Source of the DNA: an uncultured Acidimicrobiales bacterium
GTDB lineage: Bacteria; Actinomycetota; Acidimicrobiia; Acidimicrobiales; SZUA-35
Length of the DNA stretch: 39,123 nt
Assembly: GCA_937976305.1 (NCBI GenBank)
Contig: CALJSB010000137.1
Location: 1 to 39,123 of the forward strand
Direction: 5' to 3'
Of the stretch, positions 21,983-30,866 are shown piece by piece (position 1 is the first letter of the stretch; each line of letters begins with the position of its first letter). The translations under genes were made by a program, and so were the position numbers. The notes beneath the pieces were generated by a model that saw only the letters and a list, made by a program, of their open reading frames with translations, did no database searches and was not told the DNA's origin.

Positions 21983-23251
21983 ATGGATGCTCCACGGCAA
22001 CGAAGCCTGCATCAGACAGCTGTCGAACAGTTCCAGCGAGCCGCAGATCTCATCGGCGTCGTTGAGCCCACTCGGTCGATTCTGACCGAGCCGAAGAACG
22101 AGGTGATCGTCAACTTCCCCGTCGAGCTCGATGATGGCACGTGGGAGATGTTCACCGGCTACCGGATTCAGCACTCCAACATCCTCGGACCGTTCAAGGG
22201 TGGCATCCGCTTTCACCCAGATGTTGATCTCGACGAGGTCAAGGCGTTGGCCCAGTGGATGACGTTCAAGTGTGCGCTGGCCGGTATCCCGCTCGGAGGA
22301 GCCAAGGGCGGCGTCACGATCGATCCCGGCAACTACTCGACGGCTGAACTGCAGCGCGTTGTCCGCCGGTTCACTCATGCCCTCGGCTCGAACATCGGAC
22401 CCGAGCACGACATCCCAGCGCCCGACGTCGGCACCAACAGCCAAATGATGGATTGGCTGATGGACACCTACGCCAACATCTGCGGCCCGGCGAACCGGCA
22501 GATGGTGAAGGGCGTCGTGACCGGAAAGTCGCTGGCCACCGGCGGGTCAGCCGGTCGTGAAGCCGCCACCGGCCGAGGAGTGCTCTACGCCCTTCGCTAC
22601 TGGTGTGGCGAGACCGGCGAACGTCTCGACTCGCTCTCGGTGTCCGTCCAGGGCTTTGGCAATGTCGGCTCGCACTTCGCTCGCCTCGCGAGTGAAGAAG
22701 GCTGTCGCATCCAGGTGGTCGGTGACCACACGGGAACCATCGGTGCCGAGAAGGGTCTCGATATCGAAGCGCTCAGCGTCTGGGTTGCCGAGCACGGTGG
22801 CGTGGCTGGGTTTCCCGACTCTGATGAGATGACGACCGAGGAGCTCTTCTCGACACCTGCTGACGTCTTTGTGCCAGCAGCACTCGAGAACCAGCTAACG
22901 GGGCCTCGGGCTACCGGTATGGATTGTCGGTTGATCATCGAAGCCGCAAACGGGCCGACCACACCCGAAGCCGAAGACGTCTTCGCCGATCGCGGGGTCG
23001 AGATCGTTCCGGACATCTTGGCCAACGCCGGCGGTGTCGTCGTGTCGTACTTCGAGTGGTTGCAGAACAAGTCGGCCCGCTATTGGAGCGAAGAAGACGT
23101 CGACGAACGCCTTCGCACGATCTTGTGGGACGCCCACGACGCCGTCGTTGCCCGCCGGGCCGAGCTTGGCTGCACGCGGCGCGAAGCGGCCTACGCCGTT
23201 GCCCTCGACCGACTCGTCGAGGTCTACGACCGGCGAGGCATCTTCCCCTAG
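21983..23251 (+). CDS. gdhA: Glutamate dehydrogenase (Glu/Leu/Phe/Val dehydrogenase family)
   Basis: This 422-residue protein catalyses NAD(P)-dependent interconversion of glutamate and 2-oxoglutarate plus ammonium. The substrate region includes GPFKGGIRFHP, KCALAGIPLGGAKGG (catalytic lysine) and PAPDVGTNSQMMDW. The Rossmann domain contains VQGFGNVGSHFA, VFVPAALENQLT and ILANAGGVVVSYFEWLQN. Length and motifs fit the 420-residue hexameric class. A TACGAT box at 21878-21883 about 100 bases upstream may be the -10, leaving a roughly 90-base leader. It opens the nitrogen-related block. Confidence 0.92.
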   Translation: MDAPRQRSLHQTAVEQFQRAADLIGVVEPTRSILTEPKNEVIVNFPVELDDGTWEMFTGYRIQHSNILGPFKGGIRFHPDVDLDEVKALAQWMTFKCALAGIPLGGAKGGVTIDPGNYSTAELQRVVRRFTHALGSNIGPEHDIPAPDVGTNSQMMDWLMDTYANICGPANRQMVKGVVTGKSLATGGSAGREAATGRGVLYALRYWCGETGERLDSLSVSVQGFGNVGSHFARLASEEGCRIQVVGDHTGTIGAEKGLDIEALSVWVAEHGGVAGFPDSDEMTTEELFSTPADVFVPAALENQLTGPRATGMDCRLIIEAANGPTTPEAEDVFADRGVEIVPDILANAGGVVVSYFEWLQNKSARYWSEEDVDERLRTILWDAHDAVVARRAELGCTRREAAYAVALDRLVEVYDRRGIFP

Positions 23252-23355
23252 TTCTCTTCTTCCCCTAGCCGGTGTGCGGCGTTTGGAGTGAGCGTCGGGC
23301 TTCGGGGCGGGAGAACGAGTGGGAGTAATTGCACCGCCGAAGTGGTTCTCAACAC

Positions 23356-24435
23356 ATGCGTATGCGTCGAACCGTTGTTGCGGTGGGTCTTGGTGTGAGT
23401 TTGATTGCCGCTGGCTGTGCTGCCGACGATCGGACCATCGAGCCCGATGAGGCCCCAGAAGCGCTGACTGACGATGCGGCAGAGGCCACCGGACCGACCC
23501 GTCCGCTGCCGCTGACGTCAGCATCTGAAACACCCAGGCTCGATCGGTCGAATGCCACGGTCGATCTGGGAGAGATCATCTTCGACACCTTTGACGGCGG
23601 AGGTGTTGCGCTGAGCGAAGCCGACCCTGCAACTGTGGAGCGGCTCCTCGATGCGATTGCTCCAATTGATGCGCCGCTTTACCAAAGTGCAAGCGACGCG
23701 TCCGCATGGTTGACGCCCGAGGACCTGATCGTGGGCTACGTCGACCCCGCAGGTGACGCGTGGGCTTACTCGGTCAGAGTGCTCAACTCCCGCGAGATCG
23801 TCAACGACGAACTCGCCGGGCTGCCGGTCGTCATCACGTACTGCCCCCTGTGTGGCAGCGGCGTGGTTTTCGAACGGGAACTCGGTGACACGACGCTGTC
23901 GTTCAGCAACACGAGCGCCCTCTTCGAGAACGACATGGTGATGGTTGATCGTGAAACCGGGACGTATTGGTGGCAGGTCGCCGGCGATGGCCTTGTCGGC
24001 CCACTTGGCGGTGAAACGCTCGAACTCCTGCCATCACAGACCACGACGTTCGCCTCCTGGCTCGAGCAGCACCCTGAAACGCAGGTGATGGCTCGGCCCG
24101 ACGGGCGCGACTACTCGCGTGACAGCTTTGCCAATTACGGCGCAGTGCTTGACGGAGGTCGTACACCGTTCCCGGTGACCGACGGTGTGCTCGATGACGA
24201 CCGACTGCCACCGTCGGCCCGGGTCGTCGTGACAACGATCAACGGCGAGTCTCGGGCCTGGGCCACCTCGCCGGAGCGGACGGTCGAAGACGAACTCGGG
24301 GGCACCTCGATCACGATCACGACGGACGGCACCGGGGCCCGCATCGTCGACGCAGACGGAAACGCTGTGCCGCTACGGAGCGCTTTCTGGTTCTCGGTGT
24401 TGACGATCGATCCAGACATCGAGTTGGGCGGTTAG
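23356..24435 (+). CDS. DUF3179 domain lipoprotein
   Basis: This 359-residue protein starts at ATG 23356; a TTG at 23329 is less likely. A signal peptide with lipobox IAAGC (about residues 17-21) and an acidic linker is followed by a DUF3179 domain: LIVGYVDPAGDAWAYSVRVLNSREIVND, LPVVITYCPLCGSGVVFER (CPLC motif) and LFENDMVMVDRETGTYWWQ. The family is of unknown function and occurs in many secreted bacterial and archaeal proteins; the CPxC motif suggests metal or redox chemistry. It is predicted to be anchored outside the membrane. No partner gene is obvious. Confidence 0.85.
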   Translation: MRMRRTVVAVGLGVSLIAAGCAADDRTIEPDEAPEALTDDAAEATGPTRPLPLTSASETPRLDRSNATVDLGEIIFDTFDGGGVALSEADPATVERLLDAIAPIDAPLYQSASDASAWLTPEDLIVGYVDPAGDAWAYSVRVLNSREIVNDELAGLPVVITYCPLCGSGVVFERELGDTTLSFSNTSALFENDMVMVDRETGTYWWQVAGDGLVGPLGGETLELLPSQTTTFASWLEQHPETQVMARPDGRDYSRDSFANYGAVLDGGRTPFPVTDGVLDDDRLPPSARVVVTTINGESRAWATSPERTVEDELGGTSITITTDGTGARIVDADGNAVPLRSAFWFSVLTIDPDIELGG

Positions 24436-24507
24436 CGCCAAACCCGAGCCGAGTGAAAGTGGCGTGCATCTGCGAGCAGGAGGACGGTCGTCTGGCATCA
24501 TCACGCG

Positions 24508-25395
24508 ATGCGAACCGAACAACGTGCGTTTAAGCAGGTCGATGTCTTTACCAGCGTTCCGTATCGAGGCAACCCGGTTGCCGTCGTCCTCGACGCCGCA
24601 GCAATGTCCACCGAAGAGATGCAGGTCGTTGCCAACTGGACGAACTTGAGCGAGACAACCTTTGTCTTGCCGCCGACTGACCCGGCCGCCGACTACCTCG
24701 TCCGCATCTTCACACCCGATGTCGAGCTGCCGTTTGCTGGTCACCCCACGATCGGCACCTGCCACGCGTGGCTCGAAAGCGGAGGCACGCCAAAGAATCC
24801 CGACCGCATCGTGCAAGAGTGCGGCGCCGGGTTGATTCCGCTGCGAACAACAACGGTCGGGGGAGCGACTCGATTGGCGTTCGCTGCTCCGCCGCTGACT
24901 CGTAGTGGCCCAGTCGACGAGGCCGATCTCGTTGACGTCTGCAAGGTGCTGCAAGTCAGTCGTGATGAAATTCTCGATGCTCAATGGGCAGACAACGGCC
25001 CGGGATGGCTGGCCGTCATGCTCGCCGATGCCGAGGCGGTGCTCGCCCTCGAGCCGAACTTCAGCGCCGTCGACAGCTACGACATTGGCGTCGTGGGGCC
25101 GCACCCGATCGGGGTCGTTGGTCGAGGCCCAGCAGAACCAGATGGGCCTGCGCTCGAGGTGCGGGCGTTCTTTCGCGCCGGTGGACAGCCGGCGGAAGAT
25201 CCCGTTACTGGCAGTCTCAACGCGGCGCTGGCGCAGTGGCTTCTCCCGACAGGTGCCGTGTCAGCTCCCTACGTGGCTGCGCAGGGCACGGCGATGGGTC
25301 GGGCCGGTCGGGTCTTCGTTGAGGAATTAGATGGCGACATCTGGGTAGGCGGCGATGCCGTGACCTGTGTTGATGGGCAGGTTCGTATCGGTTGA
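24508..25395 (+). CDS. PhzF family isomerase-like protein
   Basis: This 295-residue protein has the two-domain PhzF/DAP-epimerase-like fold. The N-terminal part has VDVFTSVPYRGNPVAVVLDA, the catalytic glutamate in NLSETTFVLPP, and PFAGHPTIGTCHAW. The C-terminal part has AEDPVTGSLNAALAQWL and QGTAMGRAGRVFVE. PhzF makes phenazine precursors in some bacteria, but no other phenazine genes are present, so this is a general PhzF paralog of unknown substrate. It starts at ATG 24508 and is convergent with glnR, with only 26 bases between the stops. Confidence 0.92.
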   Translation: MRTEQRAFKQVDVFTSVPYRGNPVAVVLDAAAMSTEEMQVVANWTNLSETTFVLPPTDPAADYLVRIFTPDVELPFAGHPTIGTCHAWLESGGTPKNPDRIVQECGAGLIPLRTTTVGGATRLAFAAPPLTRSGPVDEADLVDVCKVLQVSRDEILDAQWADNGPGWLAVMLADAEAVLALEPNFSAVDSYDIGVVGPHPIGVVGRGPAEPDGPALEVRAFFRAGGQPAEDPVTGSLNAALAQWLLPTGAVSAPYVAAQGTAMGRAGRVFVEELDGDIWVGGDAVTCVDGQVRIG

Positions 25396-25421
25396 CGTCT
25401 CATTCTTGTCAAGCGGGTCGA

Positions 25422-26102
25422 CTACCAGCGGGACTGGCCGAGCTTGTAGCCGACTGAGCGCACCGTCTGAATCAGGCTGGCGTGTTCCTCGCCGAGCTTG
25501 GCTCGCAGACGACGGACATGGACGTCGACCGTGCGGGCGCCGCCGTAGTAGTCGTAGCCCCAGACCCGGTTGAGCAGCGCCTCGCGAGTGAACACCTTGC
25601 CGGGATGTGACGAGAGAAACTTGAGGAGCTCGTACTCCATGAACGTGAGGTCGAGTGGACGACCATCGACGGTCGCTTGGTAGGTCTCTACGTTGAGAGC
25701 AAGTGGCCCGTGCTCGACGAGTTCGGGGCGAACACCTCGGCCGGCCTTCCACAGCAGATGGGCTAGTCGGGCCTCGAGTTCTTTGGAGTGGAACGGCGTG
25801 ATCATGAAGTCGTCAAGCAGTTCGTTACGTGACACCAGCTGATCGAGTTGGCTGCCGCTCACGAGCATCAGCAGTGGTTCGACGGGCACGTCGCGTCGGC
25901 GCAACTCTCGGCAGATGGCCCAGGCGCCGTCTGGATCCTCATCGGCGCAAATGATGGCACCGGTCCAGCCGACATCGGGCTCGCTGTCGTGCAGGTCGCC
26001 AATCGAGCCGACGGCGGTCCACGAGTAGTTGCCAAAGTCGAGCGTGCGCACCAGCTCGGCTGGGGCTGGATTGGGATACAGGACGAACGTTTCAGGGGTC
26101 AT
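25422..26102 (-). CDS. glnR: GlnR-type nitrogen response regulator (orphan OmpR family)
   Basis: This 226-residue protein has an atypical receiver domain (1-115) without a clear phospho-acceptor pattern and a C-terminal winged helix (about 130-222): [20 protein letters not shown], then [19 protein letters not shown] and [15 protein letters not shown]. The last part is nearly the same as in mycobacterial and streptomycete GlnR ([25 protein letters not shown]), a global nitrogen regulator with an equally degenerate receiver. The gene follows glnA by 6 bases on the same strand and lies near a second glutamine synthetase, which supports the name strongly. It has no partner kinase, as is usual for GlnR. 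Confidence 0.9.
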   Translation of the reverse strand: [226 protein letters not shown]

Positions 26103-26108
26103 GGCGGC

Positions 26109-27476
26109 TCACCAGGAGGGCAGGTAGCGCTCGAGTTCCCACTGGCTGACGTTGGCCTTGTAGTCGCGCCATTCCGCTCGTTTGTTGCGCAAAAACCACT
26201 CGAAGATGTGTTCGCCGAGTGCATCGCGAACGAGGTCTGACTTCTCCATCTCGTCCAGTGCTTCGGCAAGTGAGGTGGGGAGTGGCTGGTAGCCGAGTTC
26301 GAGAATCCGAGCGTCTTCGAGCTCGAACAAGTTGGCGTCGAGTTCGGCGGGTAGCTCGTATCCCTCTTGGATCCCCTTCAAACCTGCAGCAAGAATCACC
26401 GAGAGGGCGAGGTAGGGGTTGCAACTCGGGTCAGGGGAGCGGAACTCGATGCGAGTTGACCCTGGCTTGTCGGCTTTGGTCACCGGAACTCGGATGAGCG
26501 CCGAGCGGTTGCGCTGAGCCCAGCTGACCCACACGGGTGCTTCGTAGCCTCGAACCAGACGCTTGTAGGAGTTGACCAATTGGTTCGTGACCGCAGTGAT
26601 TTCTCGAGCGTGGGTGAGCAGCCCGGCCATGAACGACTTGGCGATTGGGCTCAGCAGATACTGCTCGCCGTCAGCGTGGAAGGCATTGGAGCTCTCGTCG
26701 AACAACGAGAGGTGTAAGTGCATGCCCGAGCCCTGCATCCCAGCGAGTGGCTTCGGCATGAAGGTGGCGAAACGCCCGGCCTCGAGGGCGAGCTCGCGGA
26801 CGACGAGCCGGAACGTCATGATCTGATCGGCCATCGTGAGGGCGTCGGTGTAGCGAAGGTCGATCTCGTGCTGAGACGGTGAGTCTTCGTGGAAGGAGTA
26901 TTCGACCGGAATACCCATCGCTTCGAGAACCGACAGCGTCTGCCGTCTGAGATCTGAGGCCGCGTCGCTGGTGGTGAGGTCGAAGTACGAACCGGAATCG
27001 AGCAACTTCGGCGCGTGCGTCGGCTCGCCGTCTGCGAAATAGAAGAACTCCATTTCTGGAGCAACCATGAATTTGAAGCCAGCGTCGTTTGCCCGGGCCA
27101 GGTTTCGCTTCAGGACGTGTCGCGGATCGCCCTCAAAGGGTTCGCCGGTGTGGGAGAGAATGTCGCAGAACATGCGACCGGTTGTTCCTCCGTCGGTCCA
27201 CGGGAGCGTTGCGAAGGTGTTGGCGTCGGGCATCGCTAGCACATCGGACTCTTGAATACGGGAGAACCCGTCGATCGCCGAACCGTCGAAGTGCAACCCT
27301 TCTTCGAAGGCTGTTTCGAGCTCGGCAGGCGAGATGGCAACTGACTTCAATTGGCCGAGGACATCGGTGAACCAAAGTCTGATGAGTTGCACGGCTCGTT
27401 CTTCTGCGGCCCGAAGGACGTATTCGTTCTGACGTTCCACCCAAGCAGTCATATCAGCGCTGCTGGAAGACGTCAT
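26109..27476 (-). CDS. glnA: Type I glutamine synthetase, GlnA2-like, without adenylylation tyrosine
   Basis: This 455-residue enzyme makes glutamine from glutamate, ammonium and ATP. It has LWFTDVLGQLKSVAI, FDGSAIDGF, MVAPEMEFFYF, GSGMHLHLSLFD, NSYKRLVRGYEAPVWVSWAQRNRSALIRVP and RIEFRSPDPSCNPYLALSV. The C-terminal end (ALGEHIFEWFLRNKRAEW) resembles actinobacterial GlnA2. At the site of the regulatory adenylylation tyrosine of GSI-beta (NLYDLPP) it reads ANLFELED, so adenylylation control is unlikely. It is cotranscribed with glnR and diverges from glnII, with a 166-base shared control region. Confidence 0.95.
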   Translation of the reverse strand: MTSSSSADMTAWVERQNEYVLRAAEERAVQLIRLWFTDVLGQLKSVAISPAELETAFEEGLHFDGSAIDGFSRIQESDVLAMPDANTFATLPWTDGGTTGRMFCDILSHTGEPFEGDPRHVLKRNLARANDAGFKFMVAPEMEFFYFADGEPTHAPKLLDSGSYFDLTTSDAASDLRRQTLSVLEAMGIPVEYSFHEDSPSQHEIDLRYTDALTMADQIMTFRLVVRELALEAGRFATFMPKPLAGMQGSGMHLHLSLFDESSNAFHADGEQYLLSPIAKSFMAGLLTHAREITAVTNQLVNSYKRLVRGYEAPVWVSWAQRNRSALIRVPVTKADKPGSTRIEFRSPDPSCNPYLALSVILAAGLKGIQEGYELPAELDANLFELEDARILELGYQPLPTSLAEALDEMEKSDLVRDALGEHIFEWFLRNKRAEWRDYKANVSQWELERYLPSW

Positions 27477-27512
27477 CAGCCGAAGTGCCCGTTTGGGCCC
27501 GATTTACACGCC

Positions 27513-27534
27513 GTTCACATTCCTGAATTGGAAC
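27513..27534. promoter_or_regulatory. Imperfect palindrome between divergent glutamine synthetase genes, possible GlnR operator
   Basis: GTTCACATTC-CT-GAATTGGAAC shows outer GTTC/GAAC and inner ATTC/GAAT arms. An AC-n9-AC pattern (27506-27507 and 27517-27518), as reported for GlnR sites, overlaps its left side. The match to the full GTnAC-n6-GAAAC consensus is partial. Confidence 0.35.
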
Positions 27535-27642
27535 TGTCGCGTTCGTCAGATTACCTAAAGAGTCAGAAGGGTCGGCTGTTCGTCGGCTGTGGCAGATCGC
27601 TCAACCGGTAACCGGTGGGCAACGAAACGTTGGAGAAACCTC

Positions 27643-28656
27643 GTGGTGTATCGCGCTGAATACCTCTGGATCGACGGGAGCGAGCCGACTCGCGAAATTC
27701 GATCAAAGACAAGGATCCTTGCCGACGGCGATGAGCCGGGCATCTGGGGCTACGACGGTTCGTCGACCAACCAGGCGACAGGCGACAACTCTGACGTTGT
27801 GCTCCAACCGGTGTTCAACTGCCCCGACCCGATTCGTGGCGGCAACGACATTCTCGTTCTGTGCGAGACGGCGCTCACCGCTGATCTGTCACCGCACCCA
27901 ACCAACACCCGAGCCGCAGCCCGCGAGGCGTTCGAAAAGTACGGCGACCAGGAGCCGTGGTTCGGTCTCGAGCAGGAATACACCCTCATCAACCCAGGCA
28001 CCGGCTGGCCAGCAGGCTTCCCGCCGAACGGCTTCCCGGCTCCGCAGGGCCCGTACTACTGCGGCGTTGGAGCCCTGAAGATTCACGGTCGTGACCTGAT
28101 CGAGGAGCACACCTCGGCGTGCATCGCCGCCGGTCTCAAGATCTCCGGCACCAACGCCGAGGTGATGCCCGGCCAGTGGGAGTTCCAGATCGGCCCAGCA
28201 AGCACCGTCGAGGTTGGCGACCACATGTGGATCGCTCGCTACCTCTTGTTCCGCCTCGCCGAGAACCACGGCGTCGAGGTCAGCATCGAGGCCAAGCCCA
28301 TGAAGGGCGACTGGAACGGCGCTGGCATGCACACCAACTTCTCAACCAAGGCCATGCGCGAGAACTACGACGCCATCATCGCTGCGTGTGAGGCAATGGG
28401 TGCTCCCGGCAAGCCCGAAGAACACCTCGCCGGCTACGGCGTCGGCATCGAGGATCGCCTCACCGGAGCTCACGAGACCCAGCGCTTCGATCAGTTCAGC
28501 TACGGCGTTTCCGATCGTGGCGCTTCGATCCGTATCCCGTGGCAGGTCGCCCAGGACGGCAAGGGCTACATCGAAGACCGTCGCCCGAACGCCAATGCTG
28601 ATCCATACGTCCTCGCAACGCTGCTCACCAACACGGTCTGCTCGGCGCTCGCCTAG
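27643..28656 (+). CDS. glnII: Type II glutamine synthetase (eukaryote-like)
   Basis: The protein has 337 residues from GTG 27643, chosen because GGAG at 27632-27635 is 7 bases upstream and GSII proteins begin with a similar short strand; the frame is open to 27589. GSII motifs: EYLWIDGS, IWGYDGSSTNQATGDNSDV, WFGLEQEYTL, GTNAEVMPGQWEFQIGP, AKPMKGDWNGAGMHTNFST and FSYGVSDRGASIRIP. GSII forms decamers and is not adenylylated; in Streptomyces it is GlnR-regulated. Having GSI and GSII in opposite directions around one control region beside glnR suggests joint nitrogen control. Codon use is strongly biased, as expected for a well-expressed gene. Confidence 0.96.
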   Translation: MVYRAEYLWIDGSEPTREIRSKTRILADGDEPGIWGYDGSSTNQATGDNSDVVLQPVFNCPDPIRGGNDILVLCETALTADLSPHPTNTRAAAREAFEKYGDQEPWFGLEQEYTLINPGTGWPAGFPPNGFPAPQGPYYCGVGALKIHGRDLIEEHTSACIAAGLKISGTNAEVMPGQWEFQIGPASTVEVGDHMWIARYLLFRLAENHGVEVSIEAKPMKGDWNGAGMHTNFSTKAMRENYDAIIAACEAMGAPGKPEEHLAGYGVGIEDRLTGAHETQRFDQFSYGVSDRGASIRIPWQVAQDGKGYIEDRRPNANADPYVLATLLTNTVCSALA

Positions 28657-28686
28657 GACAAACGCAATACGCGTGAATCGGTAGAG

Positions 28687-28718
28687 GACCCGGCGCTTCG
28701 GCGCCGGGTCTTCCTCGT
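28687..28718 (+). terminator. Intrinsic terminator of glnII with TTCG loop
   Basis: GACCCGGCGC (28687-28696), loop TTCG, GCGCCGGGTC (28701-28710) form a perfect 10-bp stem. It is followed by TTCCTCGTTT, a weak U-tract. Confidence 0.8.
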
Positions 28719-28742
28719 TTCACGGGGATGTGGTGACGGTTC

Positions 28743-28748
28743 CCTACA
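28743..28748 (+). promoter_or_regulatory. Candidate -10 box TACAAT for nadE
   Basis: TACAAT, the best -10 in the window, lies 8 bases before ATG 28757. It indicates a leaderless nadE mRNA and decides against the in-frame GTG 28730. Confidence 0.55.
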
Positions 28749-28756
28749 ATCCAGGA

Positions 28757-30472
28757 ATGCGAAGGCTCCGGGTTGCGGCCTGTCAGATCAACACCGTCAT
28801 GGGCGACATCGACGGCAACGTCGCCAAGGTGTTCGACGTTCTCGAAGAACTCGAGACCCAACAGGTCGATGTCGCTGTCTTTCCTGAGCTGACCGTGTGT
28901 GGCTACCCGCCGGAAGACCTCGTGCTCAAGCCGGGCTTCGTCGAAGACTGTGCCGATGCGGTCGCAAAGATTGCGGCCCGAACGGGTGAGACAGCCGTCG
29001 TGATCGGTTCAGTGGTTGGCGATCGCGATCTGTTCAACGCCGCGATGCTGTGTGTGAACGGCGAGGTCGTACTGACCCACCACAAGCGCTTGCTGCCCAA
29101 CTACGCCGTGTTCGATGAGCGTCGTTACTTCACCACCGGCACGCTGCCGCTTGAGCTCGCTGAGATCAATGGCGTCAAGGTCGGCCTCGCGATCTGCGAA
29201 GACGTGTGGAGCCCCACTGGGCCGATGCACGAGCTGGCCGCCGGGGGCGCTGAGGTGGTGCTCGTGCCGAATGGCAGCCCCTATCGCGAGGGCAAGGCAC
29301 TCGGTCGCGATGTGATGATCAGCTCGCGCGCCGCCGACAGTTCGTGCGCCATGGTTTATGTCAATCAGATCGGTGGGCAAGACGAGCTCGTGTTTGATGG
29401 TGGCTCGACGATCTTTGACCATGAGGGCACCCTGGTTGCCCGATCCCCGCTCTTCGAAGAGCACGTCCTGGTGGCTGACCTTGACGTCCGGGCCACCTAC
29501 CGAAAGCGCCGGCTCGATCCGCGGGGTCAGGAACTGCCGACACCGCCGCTGCCCGTCACCTTCGTGAGCGAACACGAGCCGACACCGGGCCCGGCCGTTG
29601 TCCCCGAGATCGCTCCGCACCTCGGCCGCCACGAAGAGATCTGGTCTGCTCTCGTGCTTGGCACCCGCGACTACGTACAGAAGAACGGTTTCAGCGAAGT
29701 TGGTGTCGCTCTGTCGGGCGGTATCGATTCGTCGATCGTGGTCGCCCTGGCCGCTGATGCACTTGGCGCCGACAAGGTGCACGCGGTGTTGATGCCGTCT
29801 CGCTTTTCGAGCGATCACTCGTTGTCTGACTCGGTGAAGCTGTGTGAAGCGCTGGGTGTCGATCACCGGACCATCCCCATCGAGCCGGGACATCAGGCGT
29901 TTCTCGACATGCTGGCGCCGAGCTTCGAGGGGCGAGAAGAAGACACGACCGAGGAGAACCTGCAAAGCCGCATCCGTGGCGTGTTGATGATGGGGCTCTC
30001 GAACAAACTTGGTTGGCTGATTCTCACCACCGGCAACAAGAGCGAGGTGTCGGTCGGCTACTCAACGCTCTATGGCGACACCGCAGGTGGTTATGCGGTC
30101 ATTAAGGACGTCTGGAAGACCGACGTGTATGACCTGTGTCGTTGGCGCAATGAGGTTGCCGGCACCGAGATCATTCCCGAGCACGTGATCACCAAGCCGC
30201 CGTCGGCTGAGCTTCGTCCCGATCAGCGTGATGATCAGAGCTTGCCGCCCTATCCCGTGCTCGACGCTGTCCTGCAGGGCTATGTCGAGGATGATCTGAC
30301 TGCCACCGAACTGATTGCGGCCGGGCACGACGAAGCGATCGTGCGTCGCATTGTTCGGCTCGTCGACATCGCTGAGTACAAGCGCCGCCAGAGTCCTCCG
30401 GGCATCCGAGTGAGCGCCAAGGCGTTTGGTCGAGACCGCCGGGTGCCGATCACCAACCGCTACCGGGGCTGA
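28757..30472 (+). CDS. nadE: Glutamine-dependent NAD+ synthetase
   Basis: This 571-residue bifunctional enzyme has an N-terminal nitrilase-type glutaminase (1-265) with catalytic Glu in FPELTVCGYPPEDL, Lys in HHKRLLPNYAVFDERRYF and Cys in GLAICEDVWSP. The C-terminal synthetase (about 300-571) carries the PP-loop SGGIDSSIV, then LMPSRFSSDHS, STGNKSEVSVGYSTLYGD-like residues and the C-terminal KRRQSPPGIRVSAKAFGRDRR. Ammonia from glutamine is channelled to convert deamido-NAD to NAD. It lies directly after glnII, so glutamine production and a glutamine consumer are adjacent. A possible in-frame GTG at 28730 is rejected because of the TACAAT box. Confidence 0.96.
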   Translation: MRRLRVAACQINTVMGDIDGNVAKVFDVLEELETQQVDVAVFPELTVCGYPPEDLVLKPGFVEDCADAVAKIAARTGETAVVIGSVVGDRDLFNAAMLCVNGEVVLTHHKRLLPNYAVFDERRYFTTGTLPLELAEINGVKVGLAICEDVWSPTGPMHELAAGGAEVVLVPNGSPYREGKALGRDVMISSRAADSSCAMVYVNQIGGQDELVFDGGSTIFDHEGTLVARSPLFEEHVLVADLDVRATYRKRRLDPRGQELPTPPLPVTFVSEHEPTPGPAVVPEIAPHLGRHEEIWSALVLGTRDYVQKNGFSEVGVALSGGIDSSIVVALAADALGADKVHAVLMPSRFSSDHSLSDSVKLCEALGVDHRTIPIEPGHQAFLDMLAPSFEGREEDTTEENLQSRIRGVLMMGLSNKLGWLILTTGNKSEVSVGYSTLYGDTAGGYAVIKDVWKTDVYDLCRWRNEVAGTEIIPEHVITKPPSAELRPDQRDDQSLPPYPVLDAVLQGYVEDDLTATELIAAGHDEAIVRRIVRLVDIAEYKRRQSPPGIRVSAKAFGRDRRVPITNRYRG

Positions 30473-30530
30473 CGCTGCCTATCTTGGCTGCTGCTGCTGC
30501 CCGTCTGGCTGTCGCCCGGGCTCGGGCTGG

Positions 30531-30536
30531 TAACCT
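30531..30536 (+). promoter_or_regulatory. Candidate -10 box TAACCT for the His/Asp-rich small protein
   Basis: TAACCT is followed by 6 bases and then ATG 30543; there is no ribosome-binding site. Confidence 0.4.
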
Positions 30537-30542
30537 GGACAC

Positions 30543-30761
30543 ATGGCTGCAAAACCACCTCCGGAAGAAGTCCACACGGTCAAGGGCGCGGTCATTGGCC
30601 TTGTTTTTGCGCTCATCGTGTTGCTCGGACTCGGCGGTGCCGCTGCGGCGTCGTATGACCCCGACAGCGGCGACAAGAAGGAAGACGCCGATCACGGCGA
30701 CGACCACAGTGAAGATGACCATGGCGATGACGACCATGGTGACGACGAAGATCACGGGTAA
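30543..30761 (+). CDS. Small membrane protein with His/Asp/Glu-rich tail
   Basis: The family of this 72-residue protein is not recognised. One membrane helix spans about 14-36 (KGAVIGLVFALIVLLGLGG), followed by a 35-residue tail made almost entirely of H, D, E, G and K (KKEDADHGDDHSEDDHGDDD and on). The tail has six histidines alternating with acids and resembles a low-affinity Zn/Ni/Ca-binding segment. The positive-inside rule puts the tail outside the membrane. The repeated GACCATGGCGATGAC codon pattern suggests expansion by slippage. It could be a metal buffer or sensor; no transporter is adjacent. Confidence 0.7.
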   Translation: MAAKPPPEEVHTVKGAVIGLVFALIVLLGLGGAAAASYDPDSGDKKEDADHGDDHSEDDHGDDDHGDDEDHG

Positions 30762-30860
30762 CTGAACCCTCGCTTCACGGCGTCATCACCGTTTGCGATC
30801 ACGCAACAGCAGAGGGTGAAAAATCTGGGCGGATGATCCCAGCCGCCGGCTCCGGTGTCG

Positions 30861-30866
30861 TACACT
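30861..30866 (+). promoter_or_regulatory. Candidate -10 box TACACT for the coiled-coil peptidase gene
   Basis: TACACT would place the transcript start near 30873. This is shortly before GTG 30881 and ATG 30890, both in frame. Confidence 0.4.

Noticed and set aside
24508..25395. Phenazine biosynthesis
   Set aside because: Only a PhzF-family protein is present; PhzF paralogs are widespread without phenazines.
29009..29965. 318-codon open frame opposite nadE
   Set aside because: It lies wholly inside nadE, whose catalytic motifs are all intact, so the opposite frame is an artefact of GC-rich codon use.
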